DNA of 64,000 nucleotides from an uncultured Christensenella sp. (GCA_910583855.1 CAJTYL010000002.1:1-64000), one strand, 5' to 3'; shown: positions 54,460 through 62,884, numbered from the stretch's first letter. The notes: generated from the sequence alone by a model not told the origin. A program made the numbers and translations.

Positions 54460-55677
54460 TTACGCTTCCTCCTTTGCGGATTTAACGTTGTCCGCGTTAA
54501 CGCTTTGCACGCTTGCCGCAGGGCTCTTTTCCGTGTTTTCATTATCTTTCCCGTGGCTTATTTCAGCCGCGGCGTTCTCGTCTACTTTAAGCGCGTCTAC
54601 CGCATCCGCAACTCTTTCGTCGGGGGTCTTTGCTTTCTTTTCTTTCTTAACCTTAACGTATCCGAAGGGTCGCCTGATAAGATATTTGTCGATGAGGGGC
54701 ACGAACAAGTTCATAAGCATAATTACGAACGAGGTAACCTCCATATGCGTGAAATATCTCAAAACCGCAACCAATACGGCGGCTAAAACGTAGTAAAGAA
54801 TTTGACCGTACACGCCTTTGGGCGAGGTTACGTAATCGGGGAACATAAACACCGCTCCGAACAGCACGCCACCCGAGAAGAGGTGGGGGAGGAACAGTTT
54901 AATATCGAAGATGTAACCGCCCGAAGCAATGAACCCGAACCCGCTCATAAACACTGCCGCAAACCCGAACACGACTATGAACAGAAGGGGTTGCCACCAT
55001 TTGATTACGTTTCTTACGCAAAGGTAAATATAACCTACCAAAATTGCAAGCTTGCAGGTTTCGCCTATGCATCCCGCAACGCCAGTGCCGAGGAAAAGGT
55101 CCAAAACCGTAACCTTCGTTTCGGGATAAGCCGAAAGCAGCCATGAAAGGTTGGTTGAATCCGTAAATATTCCGCTTTCAAAATTAAGCGCGGGGATATT
55201 GGCTGCGGTGTAGGTAGAAACGGCTGCAAAGCTTATCGCCATAAACACGCGCCCCGCCGCCGCAGGGTTTACTAAGTTCTTGCCTGTGCCGCCGAAAAGC
55301 ATCTTTACTATCGCTATCGAGAATATCCCGCCGATAAGCGCCGCGTACCAGGGCGTTGTTGCCGGAACTATAAGCGCAAGTATCAGTCCGGTGACCACGG
55401 AAGTGAAGTCAAACTGCTTCCACCACCTTACGCATACCTTGCCCGCGTCCTTGCACTTATTGGAAAAGCCCTTGTTGGCAATGAAGTAGTAAACGAATTC
55501 CGTCGCCACGCAGGAAACCACCGCAACCAGCTCAATCATAAGCGCAAGCCAGCCGAAAAACACTATGCCCGCAATCGCGCTTGGCAGGAGCGCTATGCAC
55601 ACGTCAAGCATAATGCCGCGCGTCGTCCTTCTCGATTTTACGTGGGGAGGAGTAGAAATTACGATACTGTTATCCAT
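54460..55677 (-). CDS. rnfD: Rnf complex membrane subunit RnfD
   Basis: The 405-residue subunit has about nine or ten helices. RnfD/NqrB features are visible: VISTPPHVKSRRTTRGIMLD at the N-terminus, 'GGTGKNLVNPAAAGRVF' (about 129-145), 'LFLGTGVAGCIGET' and 'HLFSGGVLFGAVFMFPDYVT'. The usual flavinylation motif SGAT before the 'LFLG' segment is not visible; the region reads IFTDSTNLSWLLS, so flavin attachment is uncertain. The C-terminal 80 residues form a charged cytoplasmic tail absent from short RnfD proteins. It lies 1 nt before rnfG. Confidence 0.93.
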   Translation of the reverse strand: MDNSIVISTPPHVKSRRTTRGIMLDVCIALLPSAIAGIVFFGWLALMIELVAVVSCVATEFVYYFIANKGFSNKCKDAGKVCVRWWKQFDFTSVVTGLILALIVPATTPWYAALIGGIFSIAIVKMLFGGTGKNLVNPAAAGRVFMAISFAAVSTYTAANIPALNFESGIFTDSTNLSWLLSAYPETKVTVLDLFLGTGVAGCIGETCKLAILVGYIYLCVRNVIKWWQPLLFIVVFGFAAVFMSGFGFIASGGYIFDIKLFLPHLFSGGVLFGAVFMFPDYVTSPKGVYGQILYYVLAAVLVAVLRYFTHMEVTSFVIMLMNLFVPLIDKYLIRRPFGYVKVKKEKKAKTPDERVADAVDALKVDENAAAEISHGKDNENTEKSPAASVQSVNADNVKSAKEEA

Positions 55678-55689
55678 TTTTCATTCTCC

Positions 55690-56982
55690 TTAATTCTTTT
55701 TACGAAGCTCAGCCTTCGTCTTTCTTATAGCCTGAATCAAAGGTCGCTTAGCGGGGCAGATATATTCGCAAGCCCCGCACTCTATACAGGATAAAACGTT
55801 CCCGTACTTTTGCGCCGCTTCGAAGTCGCCCGCCGCCGAATAGAACGCCGTGTTCATCGGCATAAGATGCATCGGGCAAACGTCCGCGCACTTTCCGCAG
55901 TTAAGGCAGGGGGTAGGCTCTTCCGCCGCAGCCTCTTTCCCGGAAAGAAGCAATATTCCGGAAGTAGTCTTATGCGTGTAGTTATCGTAGCTTGCAAGCG
56001 CAACGCCCGTCATCGGTCCGCCAAGTACTGCTTTTTTGGGGTTTGACGCTTCCCCGCCGCAAAAGTCAACTATATCGCTTACGGAAGTTCCGACCTTAAC
56101 CCATAAATTCTTCGGCTCTTTTACGGCGTTGCCAGAAACGGTTATAACCTTTTCGTATAGGGGCTTGCCCTGTTCAACCGCCTCGCACACCGCAAAGCAG
56201 GTCCCGACGTTATGCACTACCGCGCCGAATTCAGCAGGTATTTTGCCTTGTGGAATTCTTCTTCCCGTAACGGCGTATGCAAGCTGTCTCTCTCCGCCGA
56301 GCGGGTACTTCTTCCCAAGCTTAACAACCTTTATATCCTCGTACGGCTCGAACGCGGCTATCGCGTCGGGCTTATTCGCCTCTATGCCGATAGCGATATT
56401 TGAAACGCCTAACGCCTTTGCGATAAAGCGCGCGCCGCGCACGATTTCGTCCGTCTTTTCAACCATAAGTCGGTGGTCGCAGGTTAAATAAGGCTCGCAC
56501 TCCGCGCCGTTCACTATAAGTATGTCAACGGGCGTTTCGGGCGCAACCTTAACTGCGGTGGGGAAGCCCGCTCCGCCAAGCCCGACTATACCGCAGTCCC
56601 TTATTCTCGCCTTAATTTCTTCCGCCGAAGGGGAAGAAAGGGGAGGGAAGCGGAACGTATCTGACCCTTCGGCTTTAATGACGATAAACGTCTCTCTAAC
56701 GCCGCTTGCGCCAACTGCTTCCTTGATTTCGGTAACCGTTCCCGCAACGCTTGCAAACACGTCGGACGAAACCGCTCCGTCCGCCTTTGCTATAACTTCG
56801 CCTTCCTTGACCTTCTGCCCTACGGCAACCGCAACGGTCGCAGGCTTACCAAGCGACTGGGAAGTGGAAATCGCAACTCTTTCGGGCGTCGGCATAACCT
56901 CGGCGGGGAAAGACGCCGTAAGCTCTTTTTTGCCCTTCGGGTGGACTCCGCCGAAGAGGTATTTTCCATTTACTGCCTTCAA
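55690..56982 (-). CDS. rnfC: Rnf complex subunit RnfC (NADH/flavin and Fe-S)
   Basis: The 430-residue peripheral subunit opens with GGVHPKGKKELTA (about 7-19), then the flavin/NADH-binding part ('GLGGAGFPTAVKV', about 134-146; 'NGAECEPYLTCDHRLM', about 158-173) and two 4Fe-4S motifs CLNCGKCADVCP (about 364-375) and CIECGACEYICP (about 403-414). It passes electrons between ferredoxin and NAD. It is the first gene of the operon. The start is TTG at 56982 with GGAGG a few bases upstream. A clear promoter was not found in the 287-bp gap upstream, which is largely occupied by dispersed repeats. Confidence 0.93.
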   Translation of the reverse strand: MKAVNGKYLFGGVHPKGKKELTASFPAEVMPTPERVAISTSQSLGKPATVAVAVGQKVKEGEVIAKADGAVSSDVFASVAGTVTEIKEAVGASGVRETFIVIKAEGSDTFRFPPLSSPSAEEIKARIRDCGIVGLGGAGFPTAVKVAPETPVDILIVNGAECEPYLTCDHRLMVEKTDEIVRGARFIAKALGVSNIAIGIEANKPDAIAAFEPYEDIKVVKLGKKYPLGGERQLAYAVTGRRIPQGKIPAEFGAVVHNVGTCFAVCEAVEQGKPLYEKVITVSGNAVKEPKNLWVKVGTSVSDIVDFCGGEASNPKKAVLGGPMTGVALASYDNYTHKTTSGILLLSGKEAAAEEPTPCLNCGKCADVCPMHLMPMNTAFYSAAGDFEAAQKYGNVLSCIECGACEYICPAKRPLIQAIRKTKAELRKKN

Positions 56983-56998
56983 ATTAAACCTCCGTTAA

Positions 56999-57122
56999 AA
57001 TGCGTATAAACTTCGTTATGCGGTGTCAACCGTCAATCCGCCTTAGTCGTGTACGCAAAGTACACTCCTTGCGGTCGTCTTGCCGCTTTCCTTGCCTAAC
57101 TCGTTTCTCCGCGTTTTATATT
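56999..57122. repeat. dispersed ~130-bp intergenic repeat, copy B
   Basis: It shares ordered blocks with 17088-17235: AAATGCGTATA, CGTTATGCGGTGTC, CCGCCTTAGTC, TACGCAAAGTACACTCC and CCTTGCCTAACTCGTTTCT. It lies directly upstream of rnfC. Confidence 0.55.
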
Positions 57123-57183
57123 GATTTTTGTTTAGAGTTTTTTGTTTTTTTATTAATTTTTAAAATGCTTTAACTTAATTGTC

Positions 57184-57275
57184 ATCGTCATTCCGCGCCC
57201 GCATTGTCATGCGTTAGCGTTAGCGATACTTTGCGCCCCTTATTGTCATTCTGAACGCAGTGAAGAATCTCATTC
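57184..57275. repeat. dispersed repeats overlapping the Gx transporter stop codon
   Basis: Degenerate and complete copies (GTCATTCCGCGCC; then GTCATTCTGAACGCAGTGAA and GAATCTCATTC). The TGA of the Gx transporter gene (57270-57272) lies within the last copy. The stretch between 57123 and 57184 is A/T-rich with no recognised feature. Confidence 0.6.
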
Positions 57276-57839
57276 TTCCGCAACCGTCTCTTCCTTAGCC
57301 TTTTTCTTCCGCTCTGAAATAACCTTTTCAAACGCGGTTTCGGGTACGCCGCGGAATATAAGCATAATCGCGCCGCCCACTATCGCGCCCGACAAAACTC
57401 CCAAAAGCATCAGATAGGGCATATATCCGAACATCAACGCCGAACCCGACAGAAACACGAACACGACGTTCTGCGTAATATTGTGCGCCACTGCCGCCGC
57501 AACCGACGCCGCCATAACCGACACGCGCGGGTGTGCAAGATAAATAAGCAGAGAGGAAACCGCCATTGACACTATACCGCCGGTAAGGCTATATAAAACG
57601 GCGGAGAAGTTCCCCGCAAACACCGCGCCGAGGACCGTTCTTATAGCGACGACCGAAAAAGCCTCGATGGGGGAATACATAATAAGCGCGGCAAAGGAAA
57701 ACACGTTTGCAAGCCCCATTTTAGCTCCGGGAATAATCAGGGGCGGGAACAGGTTTTCTATCAAAAACGTTATTAAACTCAACGCCGTAAGTATTGCAAG
57801 AACCGCAATCTTTTTGGCGGCATTCTTGCCTGCGCTCAT
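57270..57839 (-). CDS. Gx transporter family protein (PF07456)
   Basis: The 189-residue protein has five or six helices. Family features are LFPPLIIPGAKMGLANVFSF (about 26-45), 'AIRTVLGAVFAGNFSAVLYSL' and 'NITQNVVFVFL'. The family was once named heptaprenyl diphosphate synthase component I and is often found beside Rnf, ApbE and NusG-II genes; its substrate is unknown. ATG 57839 is chosen over GTG 57860, because the -10 box at 57849-57854 lies between them and the mRNA would begin near 57842. It would then be almost leaderless. It could be expressed separately from rnf, since repeats separate them. Confidence 0.85.
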   Translation of the reverse strand: MSAGKNAAKKIAVLAILTALSLITFLIENLFPPLIIPGAKMGLANVFSFAALIMYSPIEAFSVVAIRTVLGAVFAGNFSAVLYSLTGGIVSMAVSSLLIYLAHPRVSVMAASVAAAVAHNITQNVVFVFLSGSALMFGYMPYLMLLGVLSGAIVGGAIMLIFRGVPETAFEKVISERKKKAKEETVAEE

Positions 57840-57848
57840 AATGAGTTC

Positions 57849-57877
57849 ATTATACACCAAATTATATAATTAGTAAA
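57849..57877 (-). promoter_or_regulatory. promoter giving a near-leaderless transcript
   Basis: On the minus strand TTTACT (complement of 57872-57877), 17-nt spacer, TATAAT (complement of 57849-57854). The predicted start is 3 nt before the ATG at 57839. Confidence 0.65.
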
Positions 57878-57925
57878 TAGATAAAAGCATATTTATTTTT
57901 ATTTTTTTAAATTTTTTTGTAAAAC

Positions 57926-57961
57926 GAACCGCCCCCGCGTTTGAAACCGCGGGGGCGGTTT
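57926..57961. terminator. terminator after the DUF6809 gene
   Basis: AACCGCCCCCGCG (57927-57939) pairs with CGCGGGGGCGGTT (57948-57960). Read on the minus strand it is followed by CGTTTTAC. Confidence 0.75.
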
Positions 57962-57970
57962 AAAGTACCG

Positions 57971-58231
57971 TTAAACCGAAAATACTTCTACTGCAAGCGC
58001 AAGCCCCAGCTTAAACCCTTCCTTGTAACTTTGCAACAGCTCCTCGGAGCTTTGCCCGCACTCGTATTCAAATAATTCTTCGTACAACCGTTTCTGTTCT
58101 TCCGTAAGGCTTTCCTCAAACTTTTCAAATATCTCCTTACTTTTTTCCCTCAATTTTTCCCATTTTTCCGTTTGCCCGAATAGTTGGTAGCAGCTTTCTC
58201 CGTAATATATCTTTTTTATCGCAGATTTCAT
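57971..58231 (-). CDS. DUF6809 family small protein
   Basis: The 86-residue helical protein fits the clostridial DUF6809 pattern: N-terminal MKSAIKKIYYGESC, a charged middle (FEESLTEEQKRLYEELFEYE) and C-terminal 'YKEGFKLGLALAVEVF'. Function is unknown. AAAGGAGTG precedes ATG 58231. The promoter (TTGACT, 17, TATAAT) has a palindrome in its spacer that is shared with the divergent XRE gene, so that regulator probably represses it. Confidence 0.75.
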   Translation of the reverse strand: MKSAIKKIYYGESCYQLFGQTEKWEKLREKSKEIFEKFEESLTEEQKRLYEELFEYECGQSSEELLQSYKEGFKLGLALAVEVFSV

Positions 58232-58250
58232 AATTCACTCCTTTCGTATA

Positions 58251-58306
58251 ATTATATTCCCACGCTTGTGGGAAGTCAAGCATTTTACCCACTTTTGTGG
58301 TTAAAT
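58251..58306. promoter_or_regulatory. divergent promoters with two palindromic operators
   Basis: Minus strand: TTGACT (complement of 58274-58279), 17-nt spacer, TATAAT (complement of 58251-58256). Plus strand: extended -10 TGG-TTAAAT (58298-58306). Operator 1 CCCAC-GCTT-GTGGG (58259-58272) lies in the minus spacer; operator 2 CCCAC-TTTT-GTGGT (58288-58301) overlaps the plus -10. Centres are 29 bp apart, close to three helical turns. Confidence 0.8.
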
Positions 58307-58312
58307 ATTTAT

Positions 58313-58516
58313 ATGGATAAGTTTACGGTACGATTAAAAGAATTAAGACAAGAAAAGGGTTTATCGCAGATACAGCTTGCAAAAGAAACGGGTATCAGCA
58401 AAAGTGCAATAGGCTTTTGGGAAACGGGCGAGAGGGTGCCTAGCGCGCTGGCCATCATAACGCTTGCAAAATATTTTAACGTATCGGCGGACTATCTTTT
58501 GGGGCTTGAAGATTGA
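58313..58516 (+). CDS. small XRE-family repressor (67 aa)
   Basis: The whole protein is a Cro/CI helix-turn-helix: VRLKELRQEKGLSQIQLAKE, then SKSAIGFWETGERVPSA, ending 'ADYLLGLED'. ATG 58313 is preferred to the long upstream reading, because the HTH starts there and the upstream region is operator DNA. The -10 lies 6 nt before the ATG, so the mRNA is probably leaderless. It likely binds the two CCCAC-N4-GTGGG sites to control itself and the DUF6809 gene. Confidence 0.85.
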   Translation: MDKFTVRLKELRQEKGLSQIQLAKETGISKSAIGFWETGERVPSALAIITLAKYFNVSADYLLGLED

Positions 58517-58523
58517 CAACGGA

Positions 58524-58552
58524 TTGACAAACCTTGTTTGCAAAGTTATAAT
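58524..58552 (+). promoter_or_regulatory. consensus sigma-A promoter for the M18 aminopeptidase
   Basis: TTGACA (58524-58529), 17-nt spacer, TATAAT (58547-58552). The leader is about 25 nt with AAAGGAG before ATG 58584. Confidence 0.85.
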
Positions 58553-58583
58553 ATAATTTGAAAAACAAAAAGGAGTAAATATT

Positions 58584-59957
58584 ATGGATTTGAAATATAA
58601 ACGTAAAAACGTTTACGAAGAAGCGGACGGCAACAAGCTCGAAGAAATTTATAATTTCGCAGAGGGCTACAAAGCCTTTTTGGATAATTCCAAGACCGAG
58701 CGCGACGCTTCCGTTACCGCGCAAAAACTCGCCGAAGAGAACGGCTTCAAGCCCTTCTCGTTTTCCGAAAAGTTAAAAGCGGGAGACAAGCGTTATTTTA
58801 TTAACAGACACAAAAACGTGTTTTTAATCAAGGTCGGCACGGAGGACGTGGCAAAGGACGGCGTAAGAATAATGGTTGCGCACGTGGATTCGCCCCGTCT
58901 CGATTTAAAACCCAATCCCATGTATGAAGATTCTGGGTTGTGCTACTTCAAAACGCACTACTACGGCGGCATAAAAAAATACCAGTGGACGGCAATTCCC
59001 CTTGCGTTGCACGGCGTCGCGGTTTTACGCGGCGGCAAGCGCGTTGAAATTTGCGTCGGCGAGGACGATGGCGACCCCGTATTCTATATAACCGATATTC
59101 TTCCACATCTCGGCGCGGAGCAGGCGGCAAAAACCCTCGGCAAAGCGATTGACGGCGAAAGCCTGAACGCGGTTATCGGCGGGCTTCCCGTTGTCAGCGA
59201 GGACGAAGAGGATAAAAAAGACCCCGTCAAAACGGCGGTTTTGAACCTTTTAAACAGAAAGTACGGCTTGACCGAAGTTGACTTACAATGCTCCGAGCTT
59301 TGCTTCGTTCCCGCAGGTAAGGCGCGCGACGTGGGCTTTGACGGTGCGCTCATCTCGGCGTACGGTCACGACGACAAGGTTTGCGCGTATCCGGAAATGA
59401 AGGCTATTTTCGACTGCGATTCTCCCCATACGGTTCTTGCGGTATTCGCCGACAAGGAGGAGATAGGCAGCGTTGGCAATACGGGTATGCAGTCTAAGGT
59501 CATCTGCGACGTTATCGATACTATCGCTAACTCGTTCAAGGCTAACCCCATCGAAGTAAGATATAACTCGAAGTGCATTTCCGCAGACGTAACCGCAGCA
59601 TACGACCCCGCTTATGCTTCCGTCTTTGAAAAGCGCAACACCACGTTTATAAACTGCGGCGCGGCGGTTTCCAAGTATACGGGCGCGCGCGGCAAGTCGT
59701 CAACTAACGACGCTTCGGCGGAATTTATGGGTTGGATACGCGATATTTTCGAGGATAACGGCGTTTACTGGCAGACGGGCGAGCTCGGCGCGGTCGATAT
59801 GGGCGGCGGCGGCACGGTCGCGCAGTTTATATCGAACCTCGGCATAGACACGGTGGACGTAGGCGTTCCCGTGCTCTCGATGCACGCTCCTTACGAGCTG
59901 ATTTCCAAGGCGGATATATACGCGTTGTATCAAGCCTGCCTCGCTTTCTGTAAGTAA
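58584..59957 (+). CDS. M18 family aminopeptidase
   Basis: The 457-residue cytoplasmic zinc aminopeptidase removes N-terminal residues, often acidic or neutral, from peptides. Metal and catalytic motifs are visible: AHVDSPRLDLKP (about 95-106), GHDDKVCAYPEM (about 260-271), 'AVFADKEEIGSVGNTG' (about 288-303) and a C-terminal VPVLSMHAPYELISKAD with the last His ligand. Length fits the family. It has its own consensus promoter and a strong terminator. Confidence 0.9.
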   Translation: MDLKYKRKNVYEEADGNKLEEIYNFAEGYKAFLDNSKTERDASVTAQKLAEENGFKPFSFSEKLKAGDKRYFINRHKNVFLIKVGTEDVAKDGVRIMVAHVDSPRLDLKPNPMYEDSGLCYFKTHYYGGIKKYQWTAIPLALHGVAVLRGGKRVEICVGEDDGDPVFYITDILPHLGAEQAAKTLGKAIDGESLNAVIGGLPVVSEDEEDKKDPVKTAVLNLLNRKYGLTEVDLQCSELCFVPAGKARDVGFDGALISAYGHDDKVCAYPEMKAIFDCDSPHTVLAVFADKEEIGSVGNTGMQSKVICDVIDTIANSFKANPIEVRYNSKCISADVTAAYDPAYASVFEKRNTTFINCGAAVSKYTGARGKSSTNDASAEFMGWIRDIFEDNGVYWQTGELGAVDMGGGGTVAQFISNLGIDTVDVGVPVLSMHAPYELISKADIYALYQACLAFCK

Positions 59958-59967
59958 AAACGCATAT

Positions 59968-60006
59968 AAGCGGCGCGGTTCAAACGAACCGCGCCGCTTT
60001 TTTTTG
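59968..60006 (+). terminator. Rho-independent terminator
   Basis: AAGCGGCGCGGTTC (59968-59981) pairs with GAACCGCGCCGCTT (59986-59999), followed by TTTTTT. It is preceded by the repeat block AAAAACGCATATA. Confidence 0.9.
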
Positions 60007-60015
60007 AGAATATTT

Positions 60016-61260
60016 TTAAAACTTTTCGCTCTTTCTCGGGATAAAGCTGTACACGTTCTTCAATACCTGCCTTACGAAAGGGCTGTACTTCTTCGCGCCC
60101 GATTCAAACAACACGTAAACCCTGCCTTCAAGCGTGCAAAGTCCTTCGGACATCGAGGGGATAGAGTAGTCGTTCAGCATCGACGAACGGTCCAAATAAT
60201 ACACGTAGAGGGAAGAACTTCTGTCGTAATAGGGCGCCGTGCTGGTTTTGGTGGTCGCGCCGTCGTACTTAAAGCCCAACTTATCAATCTTATTATAGAT
60301 TTCGTAGCTGTTCTCCGTGCGGGTGTTCCAATCGAACGAGTAATAATAAATATGCGAGTTTTTCAGTCCGTAGCTTCTCGATAAAACTATACCGTTTGCC
60401 GTTCTTGCAAAGCCCTGAATTTCGTCGGGCAGGGAGAAGATTCTCTTAATCTCGGGCACTGCAAGCTTGCTTTCCGCGCCAATTCCTTCGGAAGGGTAAA
60501 GTCCGTAAGCTTCGACCGAGTCGTCGGAAGTGCTGTTCGATACCCTGTATTCGTACGCAAACGCCCTGTTGGTTTCTCCGTTTTTGGTCGTAAGATGATG
60601 TTTTTCGGTGGTATCGTAATTGCCCGCGCGATAGAATTCGCCCACATACAGGTAATCGCTTGCCGAAGGCGTACCCGCCGCGCCGTTTTGGTCTGCGTCG
60701 TAGTAGTATAAAAACGCCGCGCCGCAGTTTGCTTTGAACGAATTCGTAAACTTAACCGAGCCGTGCTTTTCCGCTTTTTCGATAATATCAAGCGCAACGT
60801 TGTCGGAGTTGGTTTTTCCGTATCTTGCAACGTACACGGTGTCGTCGGAGCCCACCCAAAGGTAACGCCCGTTCGTCGCAATCCCGCCCACGTGTCCTAT
60901 GTGGTCGCTTCCGTCGGTATTTAATAAAGTTACGTAACCTATTTCACCGCTTTCGCTTCCTATAACGTATATGCGGGAAGGTCCATTTTTAAAATAAGCG
61001 GATATAAAAAAGTAATCCTGTTTTTTAATTTCCGTCTTATTTCCGTCAGAGTCGGTTTTCGTAATGGTGTTCGTAACTCTGTAGTTGGTTATGCCCTGCG
61101 GGCAAGCCCCGTCGTTTAAACCTGGAATAGCCGATTCGGAACGGAAATCCTTAAAATCGTCGTACCTGTCGCCCCAGAACCAAATCATAAAAAATATGGT
61201 AAGCGCAACCAGTACCGAGAATATTACCGTAAAGGTTATGAATAATTTTTTGTGCTTCAT
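60016..61260 (-). CDS. membrane-anchored beta-propeller-like protein
   Basis: ATG 61260 gives 414 residues and a clean signal anchor (MKHKKLFITFTVIF..., about residues 5-28); a TTG at 61284 is less likely. The outside domain has repeated strands with GSESGEIGYVTLLN, then HIGHVGGIATNGRYLWVGS, a phrase typical of propeller blades, and YLYVGEFYRAGNY. A C-terminal segment (EGLCTLEGRVYVLFESGAKK) could close the ring. I do not recognise a precise family; no catalytic residues stand out. It might bind a ligand or wall polymer. It is a monocistronic gene facing the M18 terminator. Confidence 0.6.
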   Translation of the reverse strand: MKHKKLFITFTVIFSVLVALTIFFMIWFWGDRYDDFKDFRSESAIPGLNDGACPQGITNYRVTNTITKTDSDGNKTEIKKQDYFFISAYFKNGPSRIYVIGSESGEIGYVTLLNTDGSDHIGHVGGIATNGRYLWVGSDDTVYVARYGKTNSDNVALDIIEKAEKHGSVKFTNSFKANCGAAFLYYYDADQNGAAGTPSASDYLYVGEFYRAGNYDTTEKHHLTTKNGETNRAFAYEYRVSNSTSDDSVEAYGLYPSEGIGAESKLAVPEIKRIFSLPDEIQGFARTANGIVLSRSYGLKNSHIYYYSFDWNTRTENSYEIYNKIDKLGFKYDGATTKTSTAPYYDRSSSLYVYYLDRSSMLNDYSIPSMSEGLCTLEGRVYVLFESGAKKYSPFVRQVLKNVYSFIPRKSEKF

Positions 61261-61570
61261 CGTAAAACCTTTTTTTAAACGCAATAGTTATTGCGCCTTT
61301 AAATATTAGTTTACCTCATTTTAACAATAATTGACGGAAAAAGCAAATATCTTCATTGACTTTTGTCAATTTCCCGTTAAAACGCCCCGCCAAGCGGCGC
61401 AAAGTCGGTAAGGCGCGCTAATTTAATGGCGACAATGATTGACATTTTCGACTTACAGTGATAAAATATTGTTTGGACTGTACGCTTTGCAAAGTCTACG
61501 GGAAGAGTTATAGGCTTACCGATACGCTATTTAACGGAATGCTTAACCCCCGTTTCCTTGGAGAAATTAA
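61261..61570. other. 310-bp intergenic region with a promoter for the GNAT gene
   Basis: It holds the palindrome TTGAC-TTTT-GTCAA (about 61356-61370). The promoter is TTGACA (61439-61444), 17-nt spacer, extended -10 TGA-TAAAAT (61462-61467). The remaining leader (about 97 nt) ends in TTGGAGAAA before ATG 61571. No gene or riboswitch is recognised. Confidence 0.6.
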
Positions 61571-62791
61571 ATGATTGAAGTTAAAGAAATATCCCTTGAC
61601 TCGAAGAAAGACAAGAAAAAGTTTTTCAAGTTTTTAATCGATTTATATGAGGGAAACCCTTATATATGCCCTAATTTATATACTGACGAATTTGCCGAAT
61701 TCGACCCCGCCAAGAACGACGCGTTCCGCTTTGCAGACTGTAAAATGTTTTTGGCGTATAAGGACGGCAAGATAGCGGGAAGAATTGCCGGTATCTGGCA
61801 CAGGGGCGCGAACGAAAAGTTCGGTTACAAGCAGCTCCGCTTCACCCGCTTTGACGTAATAGACGATTTTGAAGTTACAAAAGCTCTGTTTGCCGAACTG
61901 TACAAGTGGGCGCAGGAGCTGGGTATGGAAGAAATTATCGGACCTATGAGCTTTTCCGACCTCAACGAGGAGGGTATGCTCATCGACGGGTTCGACCGCG
62001 ACAGTACTTATATTGAAATTTACAATCACCCGTATTACGTCGAACATATGCAAAAGCTCGGCGCGTACAAGGTCGTCGACTGGAACTGTTTGAGAATAGC
62101 CGTTCCCCCCGAAGGGGACAAGCAGCTTGAAAGGCTTGCGAAAGCCGTTCAGGAAAAGAACGGTTACAAGGTTCTGGACGTAAGATATTGGAGAAAGCAT
62201 AATAAGAAAAAGCTTTCCGACTATATAATGCAGTGCCTTGACGTTCTTGACGAAGCCTACGCGCCTTTGTACGGCGTTTCGCCCATAAACGAAAAACAGA
62301 AGCGCCGTGAAATGGCGACTATATATCAGATTCTTATACCCGAGCTTGCCGCCGTTATCTTAAAGGACGACAAGGTTATAGCTTACGGCTTTATGATGCC
62401 GTCTATAAACGAAGTGTTGCGTAAGGGCAAGGGCAGCGTGTTCCCTCGCGGAATTATCCCCTATATCAAGGCGATGACAAACGTTGAAGTTGCCGATATG
62501 ATGAGTATAGGCGTCACGCAGGAGCACAACAATAAGGGCGCGGTCGCAATGATTTTGCACCATTGCCTCGTCGGACTCAATAAGCTTGGCGTAAAATATC
62601 TCGAAACGGGACCTATGCTCGAAAACAACAAGCACATAAACAATTTGTGGAAGAGATACAATCCCGAGCTTGCAAAACGCCGTCGTTGCTGGGGACTCAG
62701 GGTAGACCCAGACAAGCCCGATATTATTTCCGCAAACGTTCCTGCCGCCGCACCCGCCGCTAAGGATGCCGAAGATAAGGACGAGGCTTAA
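61571..62791 (+). CDS. GNAT-family N-acetyltransferase-like protein
   Basis: The 406-residue cytoplasmic protein has an N-terminal GNAT-like half (about 50-190: 'CKMFLAYKDGKIAGRIAGIW', GPMSFSDLNEEGMLIDGFD) and a second half (about 230-380) with 'MMSIGVTQEHNNKGAVAMIL', which resembles the acetyl-CoA loop. This double layout is typical of a widespread uncharacterised family in Bacillota and Bacteroidota. Substrate is unknown. GGAG precedes ATG 61571. The Ala/Asp/Lys-rich tail is likely disordered. Confidence 0.75.
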   Translation: MIEVKEISLDSKKDKKKFFKFLIDLYEGNPYICPNLYTDEFAEFDPAKNDAFRFADCKMFLAYKDGKIAGRIAGIWHRGANEKFGYKQLRFTRFDVIDDFEVTKALFAELYKWAQELGMEEIIGPMSFSDLNEEGMLIDGFDRDSTYIEIYNHPYYVEHMQKLGAYKVVDWNCLRIAVPPEGDKQLERLAKAVQEKNGYKVLDVRYWRKHNKKKLSDYIMQCLDVLDEAYAPLYGVSPINEKQKRREMATIYQILIPELAAVILKDDKVIAYGFMMPSINEVLRKGKGSVFPRGIIPYIKAMTNVEVADMMSIGVTQEHNNKGAVAMILHHCLVGLNKLGVKYLETGPMLENNKHINNLWKRYNPELAKRRRCWGLRVDPDKPDIISANVPAAAPAAKDAEDKDEA

Positions 62792-62806
62792 TTTAACTTA
62801 ATAAAT

Positions 62807-62837
62807 AAAAGCCGCAGAGCGACGCTCTGCGGCTTTT
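62807..62837. terminator. bidirectional terminator
   Basis: GCCGCAGAGC (62811-62820) pairs with GCTCTGCGGC (62824-62833), flanked by AAAA and TTTT. Confidence 0.85.
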
Positions 62838-62850
62838 AAAATAATAAACG

Positions 62851-62884
62851 GCAGAGGCAAAAAACTTAGCTTTTTTGCCTCTGC
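62851..62884. terminator. second hairpin, likely minus-strand terminator
   Basis: GCAGAGGCAAAAAA (62851-62864) pairs with TTTTTTGCCTCTGC (62871-62884) around CTTAGC. It follows the minus-strand gene at 62915-63271. Confidence 0.6.

Noticed and set aside
53529..54485. 318-residue plus-strand frame opposite rnfG
   Set aside because: It is the antisense of a clear RnfG and has no recognisable domain.
57001..57180. rnfC promoter in the upstream gap
   Set aside because: No pair of -35/-10 boxes with acceptable spacing was found on the minus strand; the promoter may be weak or further upstream.
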